Positions 41,774 through 56,464 of a stretch of 64,000 nucleotides of DNA are shown here, piece after piece. This DNA comes from Pseudoalteromonas sp. H105. GTDB taxonomy: Bacteria > Pseudomonadota > Gammaproteobacteria > Enterobacterales > Alteromonadaceae. The stretch's first letter is position 1. Each line of letters starts with the position of its first letter. Under the pieces are notes generated by a model. That model searched no databases. It saw only the letters and a list, made by a program, of their open reading frames with translations, and was not told the origin of the DNA. The stretch is from contig NZ_LOFH01000016.1 in NCBI RefSeq assembly GCF_001469215.1, positions 1 through 64,000 of the forward strand. The letters are read 5' to 3'. Both the position numbers and the translations under genes were made by a program.

Positions 41774-42011
41774 ACAGTCCTTTCTTCACCAAGTACCTAT
41801 ACGGTATTTCATCAACTTCTTTAGCCACCAGCGTGTGATCCATGAATGTGCAGAAGCTGGGAATGTCGCGGGTGGTTGAGGGGTCGTCGGCGGTGATCAA
41901 TAAGGTTTCGCCTTCTGCCATTTTGCGCACAGCACCGCGGATCATCATGACAGGCTCTGGGCAGCGAAGGCCGATGGCGTCTAATTGGTGATCGGGGTTA
42001 TCAAAACTCAT
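41772..42011 (-). CDS. tusA: Sulfur-carrier protein TusA
   Basis: A 79-aa TusA-family protein that relays sulfur as a persulfide on the conserved cysteine of the CPEPVMMIR motif (Cys18). It feeds thiouridine synthesis in tRNA and molybdopterin metabolism. Alone on the minus strand between two plus-strand genes; its stop overlaps the edge of the REP-like element by about 2 bp. Confidence 0.93.
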   Translation of the reverse strand: MSFDNPDHQLDAIGLRCPEPVMMIRGAVRKMAEGETLLITADDPSTTRDIPSFCTFMDHTLVAKEVDEIPYRYLVKKGL

Positions 42012-42208
42012 GGTGGTGACCTATATTTAGTGGCGTTTAACGATTAATTTAGGGTCGCTAGTTTAACGGCCTAAAGTTAAGAAATAAAGTAACACCACTT
42101 ATCACGTTGAAATTAGATTCAGCAAGTCATCAACGTATGTACGAAAAACAATTTTTCATACATAGTTGTGTTATTCGCATTTCATTATTTAAAAGCAAGG
42201 AATTGGCT

Positions 42209-42436
42209 ATGGCGCTAGTTTACTCTTTATTATGGATACCATTTTTAAATGTAGCGATACATTTTCTGATTAAGTTTAAACAGCTGAACAAGTACGACAT
42301 ATACATCTATTTCGTAATAAATGGTGTATTTATTTCTAGTATTCTTACAGGTGCAAAATCTATTTGGTGTGGTTGGCTGGTGGCTATGGTGTCTTATTTG
42401 CTAATTAGTAAATTAGCCTTTTTTAAAGGTAAATAA
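42209..42436 (+). CDS. Small membrane protein, unknown function
   Basis: 75 aa from the ATG at 42209, preceded by AGCAAGGAA. Two or three hydrophobic helices (ALVYSLLWIPFLNVAIHFL, YFVINGVFISSIL, LVAMVSYLLI). A longer frame starts at 42107, but its extra residues are polar and lack a ribosome-binding site. No family recognised. Confidence 0.55.
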   Translation: MALVYSLLWIPFLNVAIHFLIKFKQLNKYDIYIYFVINGVFISSILTGAKSIWCGWLVAMVSYLLISKLAFFKGK

Positions 42437-42466
42437 AAAGGCAAAGAGTTTAACTCTTTGCCTTTT
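42436..42466. terminator. Bidirectional terminator between the small membrane gene and fadA
   Basis: AAAAGGCAAAGAG, short loop, CTCTTTGCCTTTT: a 13-bp palindrome between convergent genes. Confidence 0.85.
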
Positions 42467-42510
42467 GTCACCAAGTAAAACATAACCTCTTTAGGGAGGA
42501 AGGTTACTAA

Positions 42511-45844
<3,334 letters not shown>

Positions 45845-45871
45845 TATTATTCTCCCTAGTTAGTGAACTAA

Positions 45872-45888
45872 GACTGGTACGATGAGTT
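45872..45888. promoter_or_regulatory. FadR-like operator upstream of fadB
   Basis: GACTGGTACGATGAGTT shares the CTGGTACGA half with the E. coli fadB FadR site as I recall it; the right half is degenerate. It lies 28 bp upstream of the fadB start. Whether this organism uses FadR or PsrA here is undecided. Confidence 0.45.
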
Positions 45889-46054
45889 TGCATTTCAATC
45901 AGTGTGCTTGCTTTAAATAAAAAATGCAACGAAAAATTTACTATGCTCTGTTACTACTGGTTAAAATATAGCTGGTTTGATGCTAAGGTGTAGGCGAAGT
46001 TTTTAGCTGAATTTATATTTTTATTTTTGAGTGCTTTTAATCCTAAAGGTCATC

Positions 46055-47941
46055 ATGAAAAAACATTTATTAGGTTGGACGGCGGCTGCATTATTTCTCC
46101 CTTTTCTTTCTGCCGGAGCCAATGACGAACACCGAGCTTTTTTAAGCGCAGAGAAACAAGCTCGTTCGAGTAATTACAACAAATTTAAAGAAGCAGTTGA
46201 TGTACTCGATCACCCTTTGAAGCCTTACGTTGAAAAGGCTTATTGGCAACGACACCCCAATATCAAACACCAAACGGAAATAGAAAACTATTTAACCATT
46301 TATCAAAATACACCTCTGGAGTGGCCTGTGCGTAAGGCATGGCTCAAGTATTTGAGCAAATCTAACCGTAAAGCCACCTTTATAAATAATTATAAGAAGA
46401 CCAGCAATAACGAATTAACGTGTACATATTTACAATATCAGCTTGATCTAGGTGCGCCAGAAAAGGCGATCCTTAATCAAGTAAGTGATTTGTGGGTGGT
46501 TGGTAAGTCACAGCCCAAAGAGTGCGACTCGTTATTTAGTTTGTGGCGTAAAAAAGGTTATTTAAACCAAGATCGTGTTTGGCAAAGAATTACGTTAGCT
46601 GCGCAAGGGGGAGATAGAAACCTACTGCCTTATTTAAAAACCTTACTGCCTAAAAAAGAGCAGTACTTAGCTGATCTCTATCGTAAGGTCAGAAGTGACC
46701 CTAGTGCATCTGCTGGACTCTACCGTTATAAAAATAAAACAGTGAAAGAAAGTGAAATTGCGCACTATGGCGTAAAGCGCCTAATCTGGCGTGATAGGAG
46801 CTTAGCACTCAAAGCGTGGGAAAAGCTTGAGAAAATGTTTGATTACTCTGACGAGCAAAAAGCCGATGTTTATTATACGTTTGCTTTGTCTTTAGCATCA
46901 AGTGGCCATCAGCAAGCTCGATTTTGGTTAAATAAAGTCCCTAAAGAGCGTCAAGATAGAAAACTAATGCAATGGCAGCTAGGCAACATGCTTAAAACAC
47001 AAGATTGGTCTGGCATTGTTGCGTTCTTCACAGGCAAAGAGAATTTGAGTCTTGGCCAGCAATATTGGTTAGCATATAGCTTAGAGCAGCGTGGTGATGT
47101 AGATCGCGCAAAAGCAATTTGGCAAACAGTGGCAAAAGAACGTGACTATTATGGTTTTTTAGCTGCAGCCCGATTAAATATTCCCGTGCAACTAAACTCA
47201 TTACCTTTGCAAGTGAGTGATAAGGTTGTCTCTGAGGTGGCAGAAGCGCCGGGCTTTAAACGTGCAAAAGCGTTGTATGAACTACAGCGTTTTGCGTCTG
47301 CGCGCCGGGAGTGGAATTATTTAACGCGTACTTCTAGCGAAAAAGAAAAATTAGCCGCATCAAAGCTTGCTGCTGAATTAGATTGGTATGACAGTACCAT
47401 ATACACCTTAGCGCAAATTAAGGCATGGGATTACGTTGAGTTACGCTTTCCATTTGCATTTCAAAACTTATTTGAGCGATACAGCAAGCGCAATCATATT
47501 GATGTCGCATGGAGTATTGCAATTTCTCGTCGAGAAAGTTCATTTGCGCCCGATGCACGTTCACATGCTAATGCACGAGGCTTGATGCAGTTATTACCGA
47601 GCACAGCTAAGTATGTTAATAAAAGTACGGTTTCAAGTCGGCGCTTAAACCAGCCACAAACGAATATTCGACTAGGAACTGAGTATTTGGGCTATTTGAA
47701 AAAGAAAAACAAGGGTAACGAAGTACTCGCTACAGCATCTTATAATGCAGGTTACCACCGCATTAAACGATGGATACCTGATGACGCAATGCCTGCCGAG
47801 CTGTGGGTAGAGCTCATTCCGTATCGTGAAACACGTAATTATGTAAAAAATGTTTTTGCGTATCGTCAGGTATACCATACTCGCATGGGCCGAGAAGGGA
47901 ATATACTTGCGCCGATACTGGATATGAAAATGGGCGAGTAA
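46055..47941 (+). CDS. slt: Soluble lytic murein transglycosylase
   Basis: A periplasmic enzyme cleaving peptidoglycan to 1,6-anhydro-muropeptides. About 628 aa: signal peptide (HLLGWTAAALFLPFLSAGA), a long alpha-superhelical U domain, then a C-terminal SLT domain with the catalytic Glu in AISRRESSFAPDARSHANAR, followed by GLMQLLPSTAKYV and ATASYNAGYHRIKRWI. The ATG at 46055 follows AAAGGT; the upstream frame start was rejected. Confidence 0.95.
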   Translation: MKKHLLGWTAAALFLPFLSAGANDEHRAFLSAEKQARSSNYNKFKEAVDVLDHPLKPYVEKAYWQRHPNIKHQTEIENYLTIYQNTPLEWPVRKAWLKYLSKSNRKATFINNYKKTSNNELTCTYLQYQLDLGAPEKAILNQVSDLWVVGKSQPKECDSLFSLWRKKGYLNQDRVWQRITLAAQGGDRNLLPYLKTLLPKKEQYLADLYRKVRSDPSASAGLYRYKNKTVKESEIAHYGVKRLIWRDRSLALKAWEKLEKMFDYSDEQKADVYYTFALSLASSGHQQARFWLNKVPKERQDRKLMQWQLGNMLKTQDWSGIVAFFTGKENLSLGQQYWLAYSLEQRGDVDRAKAIWQTVAKERDYYGFLAAARLNIPVQLNSLPLQVSDKVVSEVAEAPGFKRAKALYELQRFASARREWNYLTRTSSEKEKLAASKLAAELDWYDSTIYTLAQIKAWDYVELRFPFAFQNLFERYSKRNHIDVAWSIAISRRESSFAPDARSHANARGLMQLLPSTAKYVNKSTVSSRRLNQPQTNIRLGTEYLGYLKKKNKGNEVLATASYNAGYHRIKRWIPDDAMPAELWVELIPYRETRNYVKNVFAYRQVYHTRMGREGNILAPILDMKMGE

Positions 47942-48143
47942 TTGAAAAAGGTATATAACTAGCAGGCTCTGTAGTGCATCTGTAAGTTTTATAACTAAAC
48001 GCCCAGCAGGTTGTTTTAAAAAGATTTATACTGCGTTATTTATTTTAACATCAGAATCATTTTAAGAGGCAATCAATAGCACGCTTAAAGCGCTTTTAAT
48101 GCTAACTTAAACTCACATCTTGAGGTGGTTTGGGTATATATGA

Positions 48144-49514
<1,371 letters not shown>

Positions 49515-49531
49515 GTGATAAACCAGCGATA

Positions 49532-49558
49532 GAAGGGGCCTTTTGGCCCCCTTTTTTT
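49532..49558 (+). terminator. pepQ terminator
   Basis: AAGGGGCC, loop TTTT, GGCCCCCTT then T run. Confidence 0.9.
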
Positions 49559-49583
49559 GGTTGAATATTGGGTTAAATAAATT

Positions 49584-50198
49584 ATGTCAGAATATAAATA
49601 CCCCGCAGCCGATGTATTTCATCAAGAAGAAATAAAAAAAAGCACCTTTATTGTGCATATTGCCCACACTCCGGATTTAGCTGCAGCAAAAGCATTTATA
49701 AAAAGCATTGAAGAAAAGTACGCCGATGCACGGCATAACTGTTGGGCGCATGTAGCAGGTAACCCTGGAGGCAGTCATGTGTATGGTTTTTCAGACGATG
49801 GTGAGCCAAATGGTACCGCTGGCAAGCCCATGCTAAATGTACTTGTTGGCTCAGGTTTGGGTGAAATTACGGCAGTAGTGACTCGTTACTTTGGTGGTAT
49901 TAAGCTGGGAACGGGCGGGTTAGTGCGTGCTTATGGTGGTTCGTTAAATAACGCACTCACTCAATTGAGCACAGTGATTAAAGTCCCAAGCGCTATATTA
50001 ACAGGGGGTAGTGATTACAGTATTCAAGGTGCTATTGAGCAATTGTTAAAAACAAAATACCAGGTACTTGATATCGAAAAGCAATATACTGCTAATATTG
50101 AATGGATTATCACTATAGATAGCCGTGAAGCTGCGCTAGCGATTAAAGATATTTATGATTTGAGCCATGGCGCGGTTGAGTTAAAGATTAAAGAGTAA
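49584..50198 (+). CDS. yigZ: YigZ family protein (IMPACT/UPF0029)
   Basis: A 204-aa protein with the family motifs EEIKKSTFIVHIAH, ARHNCWAHVAG, SDDGEPNGTAGKPML and TRYFGGIKLGTGGLVRAYGG. Function in bacteria is poorly defined; homologues relate to eukaryotic IMPACT. The gene sits between pepQ and trkH, as in E. coli. Confidence 0.95.
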   Translation: MSEYKYPAADVFHQEEIKKSTFIVHIAHTPDLAAAKAFIKSIEEKYADARHNCWAHVAGNPGGSHVYGFSDDGEPNGTAGKPMLNVLVGSGLGEITAVVTRYFGGIKLGTGGLVRAYGGSLNNALTQLSTVIKVPSAILTGGSDYSIQGAIEQLLKTKYQVLDIEKQYTANIEWIITIDSREAALAIKDIYDLSHGAVELKIKE

Positions 50199-50248
50199 GA
50201 CAATAACAATAGTTAATAACGATACCTTAAAATAAAAGCGATAGCTCA

Positions 50249-51700
50249 ATGCAATTTCGTACCATAATAAAAATCTTAGGCCAGCTTGTTGTACTGTTTA
50301 GTATTACTATGGTGCCCCCAGCGGTTGTTTCGCTTATATACAAAGATGGTGGTGGTGTTCCTTTTGTCTTAGCCTTTATTTTTAGTGTTGTTATTGGTCT
50401 GATGGCTTATTACCCGAATAGGCAAGAAGATGGTGATTTAAAAGCACGAGAAGGCTTTTTAATTGTCGTCCTATTCTGGCTTGTACTGGGGGCATTCGCT
50501 TCAATTCCGCTTATTTTCTTGAGTGAACCCAACTTATCTTTAGCAGATGCTGTGTTTGAAGCCTTCTCAGGGCTTACAACCACAGGGGCGACCGTATTAA
50601 CGGGGATTGAGTATTTACCTAAATCGGTATTGTTTTATCGCCAACAGCTACAATGGCTTGGCGGTATGGGGATCATTGTACTTGCAGTGGCTGTGCTGCC
50701 AATGCTTGGTGTCGGTGGCATGCAGCTTTACCGTGCTGAAACGCCAGGTCCGGTAAAAGACTCTAAGATGACACCTCGGATAGCGGATACGGCAAAGCAC
50801 CTTTGGTACATTTATGTATTTTTAACTGCAAGCTGTTCAGTGGCTTACTGGGCTGCGGGTATGGATTGGTTTGATGCTATTTGCCATGCTTTTTCGACAA
50901 TCGCTATTGGTGGGTTCTCAACGTACGATGCATCTATTGGACATTTTGATAGCCCGCTTATCAATTTTATCTGTGTGGTGTTTTTAATCATCGCAGCAAT
51001 TAATTTTACTTTGCACTATGCTGCGGTCTCAAGCCGTAATATTGCGGTTTATATTCGTGACCCTGAATTTAAAGTATTTTTGTTTATACAGCTTGCGCTG
51101 GTGGTTATTTGTTTTACCGTTTTATCGTCCAATAACATTTATGCTGACGGTGATGAAACCTTAGATCAGGCATTATTTCAAGCTGTATCGATGAGTACCA
51201 CCGCAGGGTTTGCAACGGATAATTTTTCGGCTTGGCCATTGTTTTTACCTATACTATTAATCTTCTCTAGTTTTATAGGCGGGTGTGCAGGCTCAACCGG
51301 TGGGGGAATGAAAGTCGTACGTGTATTCTTACTATACTTACAAGGCGTGCGTGAACTGAATCGGCTTGTGCATCCGCGGGCAATATACTCTATTAAGTTA
51401 GGTAGAAAGGCATTACCAGATAAAGTTGTGGAAGCTGTATGGGGATTCTTTTCTGCGTATGCGCTTGTGTTTGTAATTATTATGTTGGCGTTAATGGGGA
51501 CGGGAATGGATAACATAACGGCTTTCTCTGCAACGGCGGCGTGTTTAAATAACCTTGGCCCTGGTTTGGGTGAGGTGGCGAGTCATTATGGTGCTGTCAG
51601 TGATACTGCGAAATGGCTGCTTACCCTTGCAATGGTATTTGGGCGGCTAGAAATATTTACTCTCTTGGTGCTATTTACACCCACATTCTGGCGTGGTTAG
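50249..51700 (+). CDS. trkH: Trk potassium uptake protein TrkH
   Basis: The K+-translocating membrane subunit. The 483-aa length equals E. coli TrkH. Four pore-loop repeats with selectivity-filter segments such as FSGLTTTGATVLTG and FSTIAIGGFSTYD, and GGCAGSTGGGMKVVR. Works with TrkA, encoded nearby at 53781-55157 on the other strand. Confidence 0.96.
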   Translation: MQFRTIIKILGQLVVLFSITMVPPAVVSLIYKDGGGVPFVLAFIFSVVIGLMAYYPNRQEDGDLKAREGFLIVVLFWLVLGAFASIPLIFLSEPNLSLADAVFEAFSGLTTTGATVLTGIEYLPKSVLFYRQQLQWLGGMGIIVLAVAVLPMLGVGGMQLYRAETPGPVKDSKMTPRIADTAKHLWYIYVFLTASCSVAYWAAGMDWFDAICHAFSTIAIGGFSTYDASIGHFDSPLINFICVVFLIIAAINFTLHYAAVSSRNIAVYIRDPEFKVFLFIQLALVVICFTVLSSNNIYADGDETLDQALFQAVSMSTTAGFATDNFSAWPLFLPILLIFSSFIGGCAGSTGGGMKVVRVFLLYLQGVRELNRLVHPRAIYSIKLGRKALPDKVVEAVWGFFSAYALVFVIIMLALMGTGMDNITAFSATAACLNNLGPGLGEVASHYGAVSDTAKWLLTLAMVFGRLEIFTLLVLFTPTFWRG

Positions 51701-51770
51701 CGTTGTTTTCAGGTTATATGTTTAGCAGCAATCATATAGATTATCGATATTAAAGAAGCGGTCTAAGGCA

Positions 51771-52451
51771 ATGCCAAAAACAATGCAATTACACAATTTA
51801 GAGAAGCTTGCGTTTATTACCGCAGGTACCTTAGTGGATATCGAGGTACTTACGCCTACAAATAGTAAGCGGATGAAAACCGAGTTTGTCGGACTGCTCA
51901 ATGATCATTTTGTTGTGCTCAATTACCCTTCGCCACGACGCTTAGGCAATGCAGGTGAGTACCTCAAAGATGGGACGGTAATTATAGTGCGCGCTGTGCT
52001 AGAAAGTGGCGGCGGGCAGGTGATTGCATTTCGTCAGCAAGTTATGTCTGTTACTTCCCATCCCAAAAGACTTATTTTTTTACATTTTCCCGACCAGGTT
52101 CAACTATTTAGCTTACGCTCGCAAACCCGCATACCTACTTTACTGCCTGCCTCGATCCAACTCAGCGATGAGCACAAGCTTCAAGGTATCATTAAAGATG
52201 TATCTGTTACCGGGGTAATGTTTGCGCTAAAAAGCGAAGATGATTTAAGTAACCTCAAAGATACACCATGTAAAATATTGCTCGATGAAAGAGATAATGA
52301 AGTGAACGAGTTTTCAGGACAAATTTGCAGTGTGCGAAGTTTAGCTGATGATACTCAGCTTGGTATTCAGTTGAACGTGAGTGAAGATGAAATGAATAAA
52401 TTTATGAAAGATCACTTAATCGACTTGTCTATTTTAGAGCCGTTAATTTAA
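51771..52451 (+). CDS. PilZ-domain c-di-GMP-binding protein
   Basis: A 226-aa protein. An N-terminal YcgR-like (PilZN) domain (residues ~1-100) is followed by a PilZ domain with both c-di-GMP motifs: SLRSQTR (RxxxR, near 117-123) and DVSVTGVMF (D/NxSxxG). Likely a flagellar-brake or motility-type effector. No neighbouring motility gene, so the target is unknown. Confidence 0.9.
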   Translation: MPKTMQLHNLEKLAFITAGTLVDIEVLTPTNSKRMKTEFVGLLNDHFVVLNYPSPRRLGNAGEYLKDGTVIIVRAVLESGGGQVIAFRQQVMSVTSHPKRLIFLHFPDQVQLFSLRSQTRIPTLLPASIQLSDEHKLQGIIKDVSVTGVMFALKSEDDLSNLKDTPCKILLDERDNEVNEFSGQICSVRSLADDTQLGIQLNVSEDEMNKFMKDHLIDLSILEPLI

Positions 52452-52535
52452 CCACACAGTTAATCGTAGCCGTGATAAATCAACCGATAGAAATACGTCA
52501 TCAAGCATAAGTACTTTGTTTTATAGCAAACAGAG

Positions 52536-52701
52536 TAATACCAATCCGCAATAATACTTAATCATTTTGCGGGGCTAAACGTGTCGCTACCTGCGTTAAA
52601 ACACTCTCATTTAGAACAACTAAACAGCGAATTTTTTGCCAAGCTATCAACACGTTTTTCCATCCTCAAAATAAATCACTTAATTAAGCGAATGGGTATA
52701 A
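52536..52701. repeat. MITE-like element with imperfect terminal inverted repeats
   Basis: The ends TAATACCAATCCGC (52536-52549) and, inverted, TTATACCCATTCGC (complement of 52688-52701) match at 11 of 14 positions. The ~166-bp interior has no ORF and includes a GCGGGG patch. It is the size and form of a non-autonomous transposable repeat. Confidence 0.5.
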
Positions 52702-53213
52702 AAATATAACAACCTAAATCTAACCACAAACAGCAAATGAAGGAGGCGACTTACTGATATTCGCTTATTTGCAACACATTTCTCTTTTTTCTCAAAATAC
52801 GTCACTAGTCCAAAATACAATGTTTAATTTAATTTTAAAGGGATATATATCAATTGCTTACAGGGTATTTTTTTATTTAAAAAATACGCTAAAAAAATGC
52901 TATTCAGTATGGATTTACCTCTTTTAAAAAAACGAACCTGAATAGTATCAACGCAGTCTGGCATTGTGTCTTTTTGCTTTATGGTAAGTTACTAAATATT
53001 ATAGATATTATTTATTCTTCATGGTGTCTGTTGCTAAAAGGCAACAGTACATGATGGTTTATTAAGTGTTTTATCTAAAATCCCTGCCTAAGCAACTGTT
53101 TTTATTTTGTTTATTAATATTGGCATCGAAGTTGTAATACTTAGCTCGAACGAACCGAGAACGTGATTAAGTATTTAATCGCAACGTACATAAACTTTGA
53201 AGGAAGATTGATT
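52702..53213. other. AT-rich gene-free region before the EF-hand genes
   Basis: About 510 bp with no ORF, tRNA or clear repeat that I can support. It presumably contains the promoter for the EF-hand genes near its right end. Confidence 0.5.
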
Positions 53214-53426
53214 ATGAACACATTAAAGAAAGCAGTAGCCCTAATTGCACTAGCCTCTTCATCAGCAGCCTTTGCTGCTACCAATTTCGATACACTCGAC
53301 GTAGACGGTAATGGTGCAATCAGCCAAAGCGAAGCATCCGTTGATTCTGCATTATTAAGTCAGTTCAAAATACTTGATACCGATGGTAATGGCGAGTTGT
53401 CAAAAGAAGAGTTTGCAAAGGCTTAA
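53214..53426 (+). CDS. Secreted EF-hand protein A
   Basis: A 70-aa protein: signal peptide LKKAVALIALASSSAAFA (cleavage after AFA), then two EF-hand loops, DVDGNGAISQSE and DTDGNGELSKEE, each a full 12-residue calcium-binding loop (D-x-D-G-N-G). The ATG at 53214 follows AAGGAAG; an upstream start was rejected. Tandem paralogue of the next gene. Probably a periplasmic or secreted calcium binder. Function unknown. Confidence 0.85.
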   Translation: MNTLKKAVALIALASSSAAFAATNFDTLDVDGNGAISQSEASVDSALLSQFKILDTDGNGELSKEEFAKA

Positions 53427-53497
53427 GAGCGCCGCAAGGATATTAGAAAAGGATTTTTTTAATTAACGCAATATTCAGAGATTGAAGGAATTTTATT

Positions 53498-53713
53498 ATG
53501 AGCACATTAAACAAGGCAGTAGCCCTAATTGCATTAGCCTCTTCATCAGCAGCCTTTGCTACGACAGGCTTTAACACCTTAGACGTTGATAGTAATGGCG
53601 TAATAAGCCAAAGCGAAGCCGCTGTTGATGCGAAGTTAATAAGCCAATTCAAAGAGCTTGATATAGATGGTAATGGTGAGCTTTCACAAGAAGAGTTTTC
53701 TAAAGCGAAGTAG
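53498..53713 (+). CDS. Secreted EF-hand protein B
   Basis: A 71-aa paralogue of the preceding gene: signal peptide LNKAVALIALASSSAAFA, EF loops DVDSNGVISQSE and DIDGNGELSQEE. The first loop has Ser in place of Gly. It lies 71 bp downstream with its own GAAGGAA ribosome-binding site. The signal-peptide DNA is nearly identical to copy A while the mature part has diverged. Confidence 0.85.
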   Translation: MSTLNKAVALIALASSSAAFATTGFNTLDVDSNGVISQSEAAVDAKLISQFKELDIDGNGELSQEEFSKAK

Positions 53714-53749
53714 TAAAGTGTTTTGCGGTTAATGTATTCGCACGTGTTT

Positions 53750-53776
53750 AAAGCAGCTTATCACTAAGCTGCTTTT
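53750..53776. terminator. Bidirectional terminator between EF-hand gene B and trkA
   Basis: AAAGCAGCTTA, loop, TAAGCTGCTTT with T run, between convergent genes. Confidence 0.85.
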
Positions 53777-53780
53777 TATT

Positions 53781-55157
53781 TTATAAGAAAATAGCGCTAA
53801 CCTGAAACAGCTTTTCAACAACGTGAATATGTTTTTTATCAATTAGGAACATGATCACATGGTCGCCAGTGTGGATGATTGTATCATCATGGGCAATAAG
53901 CACGTCGTCGTTTCTTACAATCGCGCCAATCGTTGTTCCAGCTGGAAGTTTGATGTCAGCAATGGCACGTCCAACCACTTTAGAGGTGTGTTCATCACCG
54001 TGTGCAACAGCTTCAATAGCCTCAGCAGCCCCTTTACGTAGTGAATAAACATTTACAATATCGCCGCGGCGTACATGAGTCAGTAGTGCCGAGATTGTTG
54101 CTTGTTGCGGCGATATTGCAATGTCAATTTCGCCGCCTTGTACTAAATCAACGTAAGCGCCACGCTGTATTAGCACCATGGTTTTTTGAGCGCCCATTCG
54201 TTTTGCAAGCATGGCAGACATAATGTTTGCTTCATCATCGTTAGTAACTGCTATGAACACATCTACTTGCTCAATGTGTTCTTCAGATAGCAGCTCTTGA
54301 TCGGATGCGTCACCACAAAACACAACGGTGTTATCTAGTAACTCAGATAATTGCTCAGCACGCTCTTTACTACGCTCAAGTAGTTTTACACTGTGGTTTT
54401 TCTCAAGTGACCGAGCAAGCCCTGCGCCAATATTACCGCCACCAGCGATCATGATCTTTTTGTATGAACGCTCTAGCTTTTGCAGTTCATTCATTACCGC
54501 GCGAATATGTTTAGTCGCGGCGAGGAAGAATACTTCATCATCGGCTTCTATTACCGTTGTGCCAAGTGGCTTGATGGCTTTACCTTGTCGGTAAATTGCG
54601 GCAACGCGAGTTTCAACGTTAGGTATATGCTCCTTTAAAGCAGAAAGAGCATAACCAACAAGCAGACCACCGTAATAGGCTTTAACAGCCACTAATGAAA
54701 GCATGCCATCGCCAAACTGCAGTACTTGCAACGCGCCGGGATAATCGATTAAACGGCGAATATACTTAGTCACCAATTGCTCAGGGGCAATATAGTGATC
54801 AACAGGTAAATCGTCGTTTTGGAATAGCTTTTCACGGTACTTTAGATATTGCTCAGAACGAATGCGGGCAATTTTAGTCGGTGTATTAAAAATACTGTAC
54901 GCCACTTGGCAGGCCACCATGTTAACTTCGTCTGAGCTGGTTACCGCAATGATCATATCGGCGTCTTCAGCGCCGGCCCTACGTAATACATCGGGATGTG
55001 CGCTGTGGCCAGTAACACCTTGAAGGTCGTACTTGTCTTGTAACTCACGTAAACGATTGCCATCTATATCAACAACCGTTATTTCGTTTTGTTCACCTAC
55101 CAAGTTTTCGGCGAGTGTGCCGCCTACTTGACCGGCACCGAGTATGATTATTTTCAT
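53781..55157 (-). CDS. trkA: Trk system potassium uptake protein TrkA
   Basis: The NAD-binding peripheral gating subunit of the Trk channel. The 458-aa length equals E. coli. Two tandem RCK modules, each starting with a Rossmann motif: [18 protein letters not shown] at the N terminus and [18 protein letters not shown] in mid-protein. It is last in the def-fmt-rsmB-trkA set. Confidence 0.97.
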   Translation of the reverse strand: MKIIILGAGQVGGTLAENLVGEQNEITVVDIDGNRLRELQDKYDLQGVTGHSAHPDVLRRAGAEDADMIIAVTSSDEVNMVACQVAYSIFNTPTKIARIRSEQYLKYREKLFQNDDLPVDHYIAPEQLVTKYIRRLIDYPGALQVLQFGDGMLSLVAVKAYYGGLLVGYALSALKEHIPNVETRVAAIYRQGKAIKPLGTTVIEADDEVFFLAATKHIRAVMNELQKLERSYKKIMIAGGGNIGAGLARSLEKNHSVKLLERSKERAEQLSELLDNTVVFCGDASDQELLSEEHIEQVDVFIAVTNDDEANIMSAMLAKRMGAQKTMVLIQRGAYVDLVQGGEIDIAISPQQATISALLTHVRRGDIVNVYSLRKGAAEAIEAVAHGDEHTSKVVGRAIADIKLPAGTTIGAIVRNDDVLIAHDDTIIHTGDHVIMFLIDKKHIHVVEKLFQVSAIFL

Positions 55158-55165
55158 TAGTTATC

Positions 55166-56464
55166 TTATGCGCTTTTTTTAACAAGCTTAGCGTAGTAAA
55201 AACCGTCACTCTCACCCGGAAGTAATTGCAGCCCAGGGGTTGTTACGGTGTCCTTATCGTGTAGCGGTATATGGTCAACATCAGTGTTATTGGCTAAAAA
55301 ATTGGCTACTTGCTGTTGATTTTCTTGAGGTAACACAGAGCAGGTAGCATAAATTAACGTACCACCAGGTTTTAATAATGGCCAAATGCTATCTAAGATA
55401 TCACCTTGCAGGGTGGCTAAGTCATTAATATCTGATGCACGGCGAAGCCACTTTATATCTGGGTGACGACGAATTACGCCAGTTGCAGAGCATGGAACAT
55501 CAAGTAAGATACGATCAAATTGCTGCTCATCCCACCATGTATGGGGTTGCGAGGCATCAGCACATTGTAAGTCGGCACCTAAGCCTATTCGGGTTAAGTT
55601 TTGTTTTACCCGTTCAAGGCGAGTTGCATCGCTATCAAGGGCAAGAACATCTGCATCAGCCAGTTCTAAAATGTGGCATGTTTTACCACCTGGGGCTGCA
55701 CATGCATCCAGTATGTGCTCGTCATCTTTTGGATCAAGCAAGCGAGCGGCTAGCTGTGCTGCTGCATCTTGCACTGAGCAAGCACCCGTATCAAATTCTG
55801 GCAGCGAGAAAACATCGCGCGGCTTATCAAGTTTAATACCATCGACAAAGTCAGGGTTTACAGTGTGTTCAATATCATTTGCGGTCAACATTTCACTGTA
55901 TTGAGCTGTAGTGTACTGTGCTTGATTCACACGTAACCACATAGGGGCTTGAAGCTGGTTCGCCTCTAAGATTTGTTCCCATTGCTCAGGATAGGCTTCT
56001 TTTACTTGTTTAATAAACCAGTTTGGGTGGTTGTATAAACACACCGGGATTTGTTTCGCTTTCTCTTCAAGTTCTGCTTGTTGGCGTTGAAAGCTACGTA
56101 AAATAGCATTGATCAACCCTTTTAATCCAAGTGCTCGCAGTTGCGCTAAAGCATTCACTGTTTCACTGATTGCAGCATGCGGAGGAACGCGCATATGCTG
56201 TAGTTGGTAAATACCAACATACAACAAGAACTGGAAAATACGGCGCTTTCCTTTAAGTGGCTGCTCCACTAAATGTTGGCAATAGTTTTCTAAACTAGGT
56301 AAATAACGTAATACGCCATAGCAAATTTGTTGTAGAAGGGCTTTATCTTTTGGCGATAAACCTTGGCTTGCGAATGGCAGTTCTTGATTTAGTGAAGCAC
56401 CTTTATCGACTACGTTATATAAAGTTTCAGCGGCTAGCGCACGTACGTTTGGAACATTACTCAT
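55166..56464 (-). CDS. rsmB: 16S rRNA (cytosine967-C5)-methyltransferase
   Basis: RsmB (Sun/Fmu) makes m5C967. The 432-aa protein has an N-terminal NusB-like domain, then the SAM site [16 protein letters not shown] and the catalytic Cys in [20 protein letters not shown]; motif [12 protein letters not shown]. Its start overlaps fmt by 8 bp. Confidence 0.97.
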   Translation of the reverse strand: MSNVPNVRALAAETLYNVVDKGASLNQELPFASQGLSPKDKALLQQICYGVLRYLPSLENYCQHLVEQPLKGKRRIFQFLLYVGIYQLQHMRVPPHAAISETVNALAQLRALGLKGLINAILRSFQRQQAELEEKAKQIPVCLYNHPNWFIKQVKEAYPEQWEQILEANQLQAPMWLRVNQAQYTTAQYSEMLTANDIEHTVNPDFVDGIKLDKPRDVFSLPEFDTGACSVQDAAAQLAARLLDPKDDEHILDACAAPGGKTCHILELADADVLALDSDATRLERVKQNLTRIGLGADLQCADASQPHTWWDEQQFDRILLDVPCSATGVIRRHPDIKWLRRASDINDLATLQGDILDSIWPLLKPGGTLIYATCSVLPQENQQQVANFLANNTDVDHIPLHDKDTVTTPGLQLLPGESDGFYYAKLVKKSA

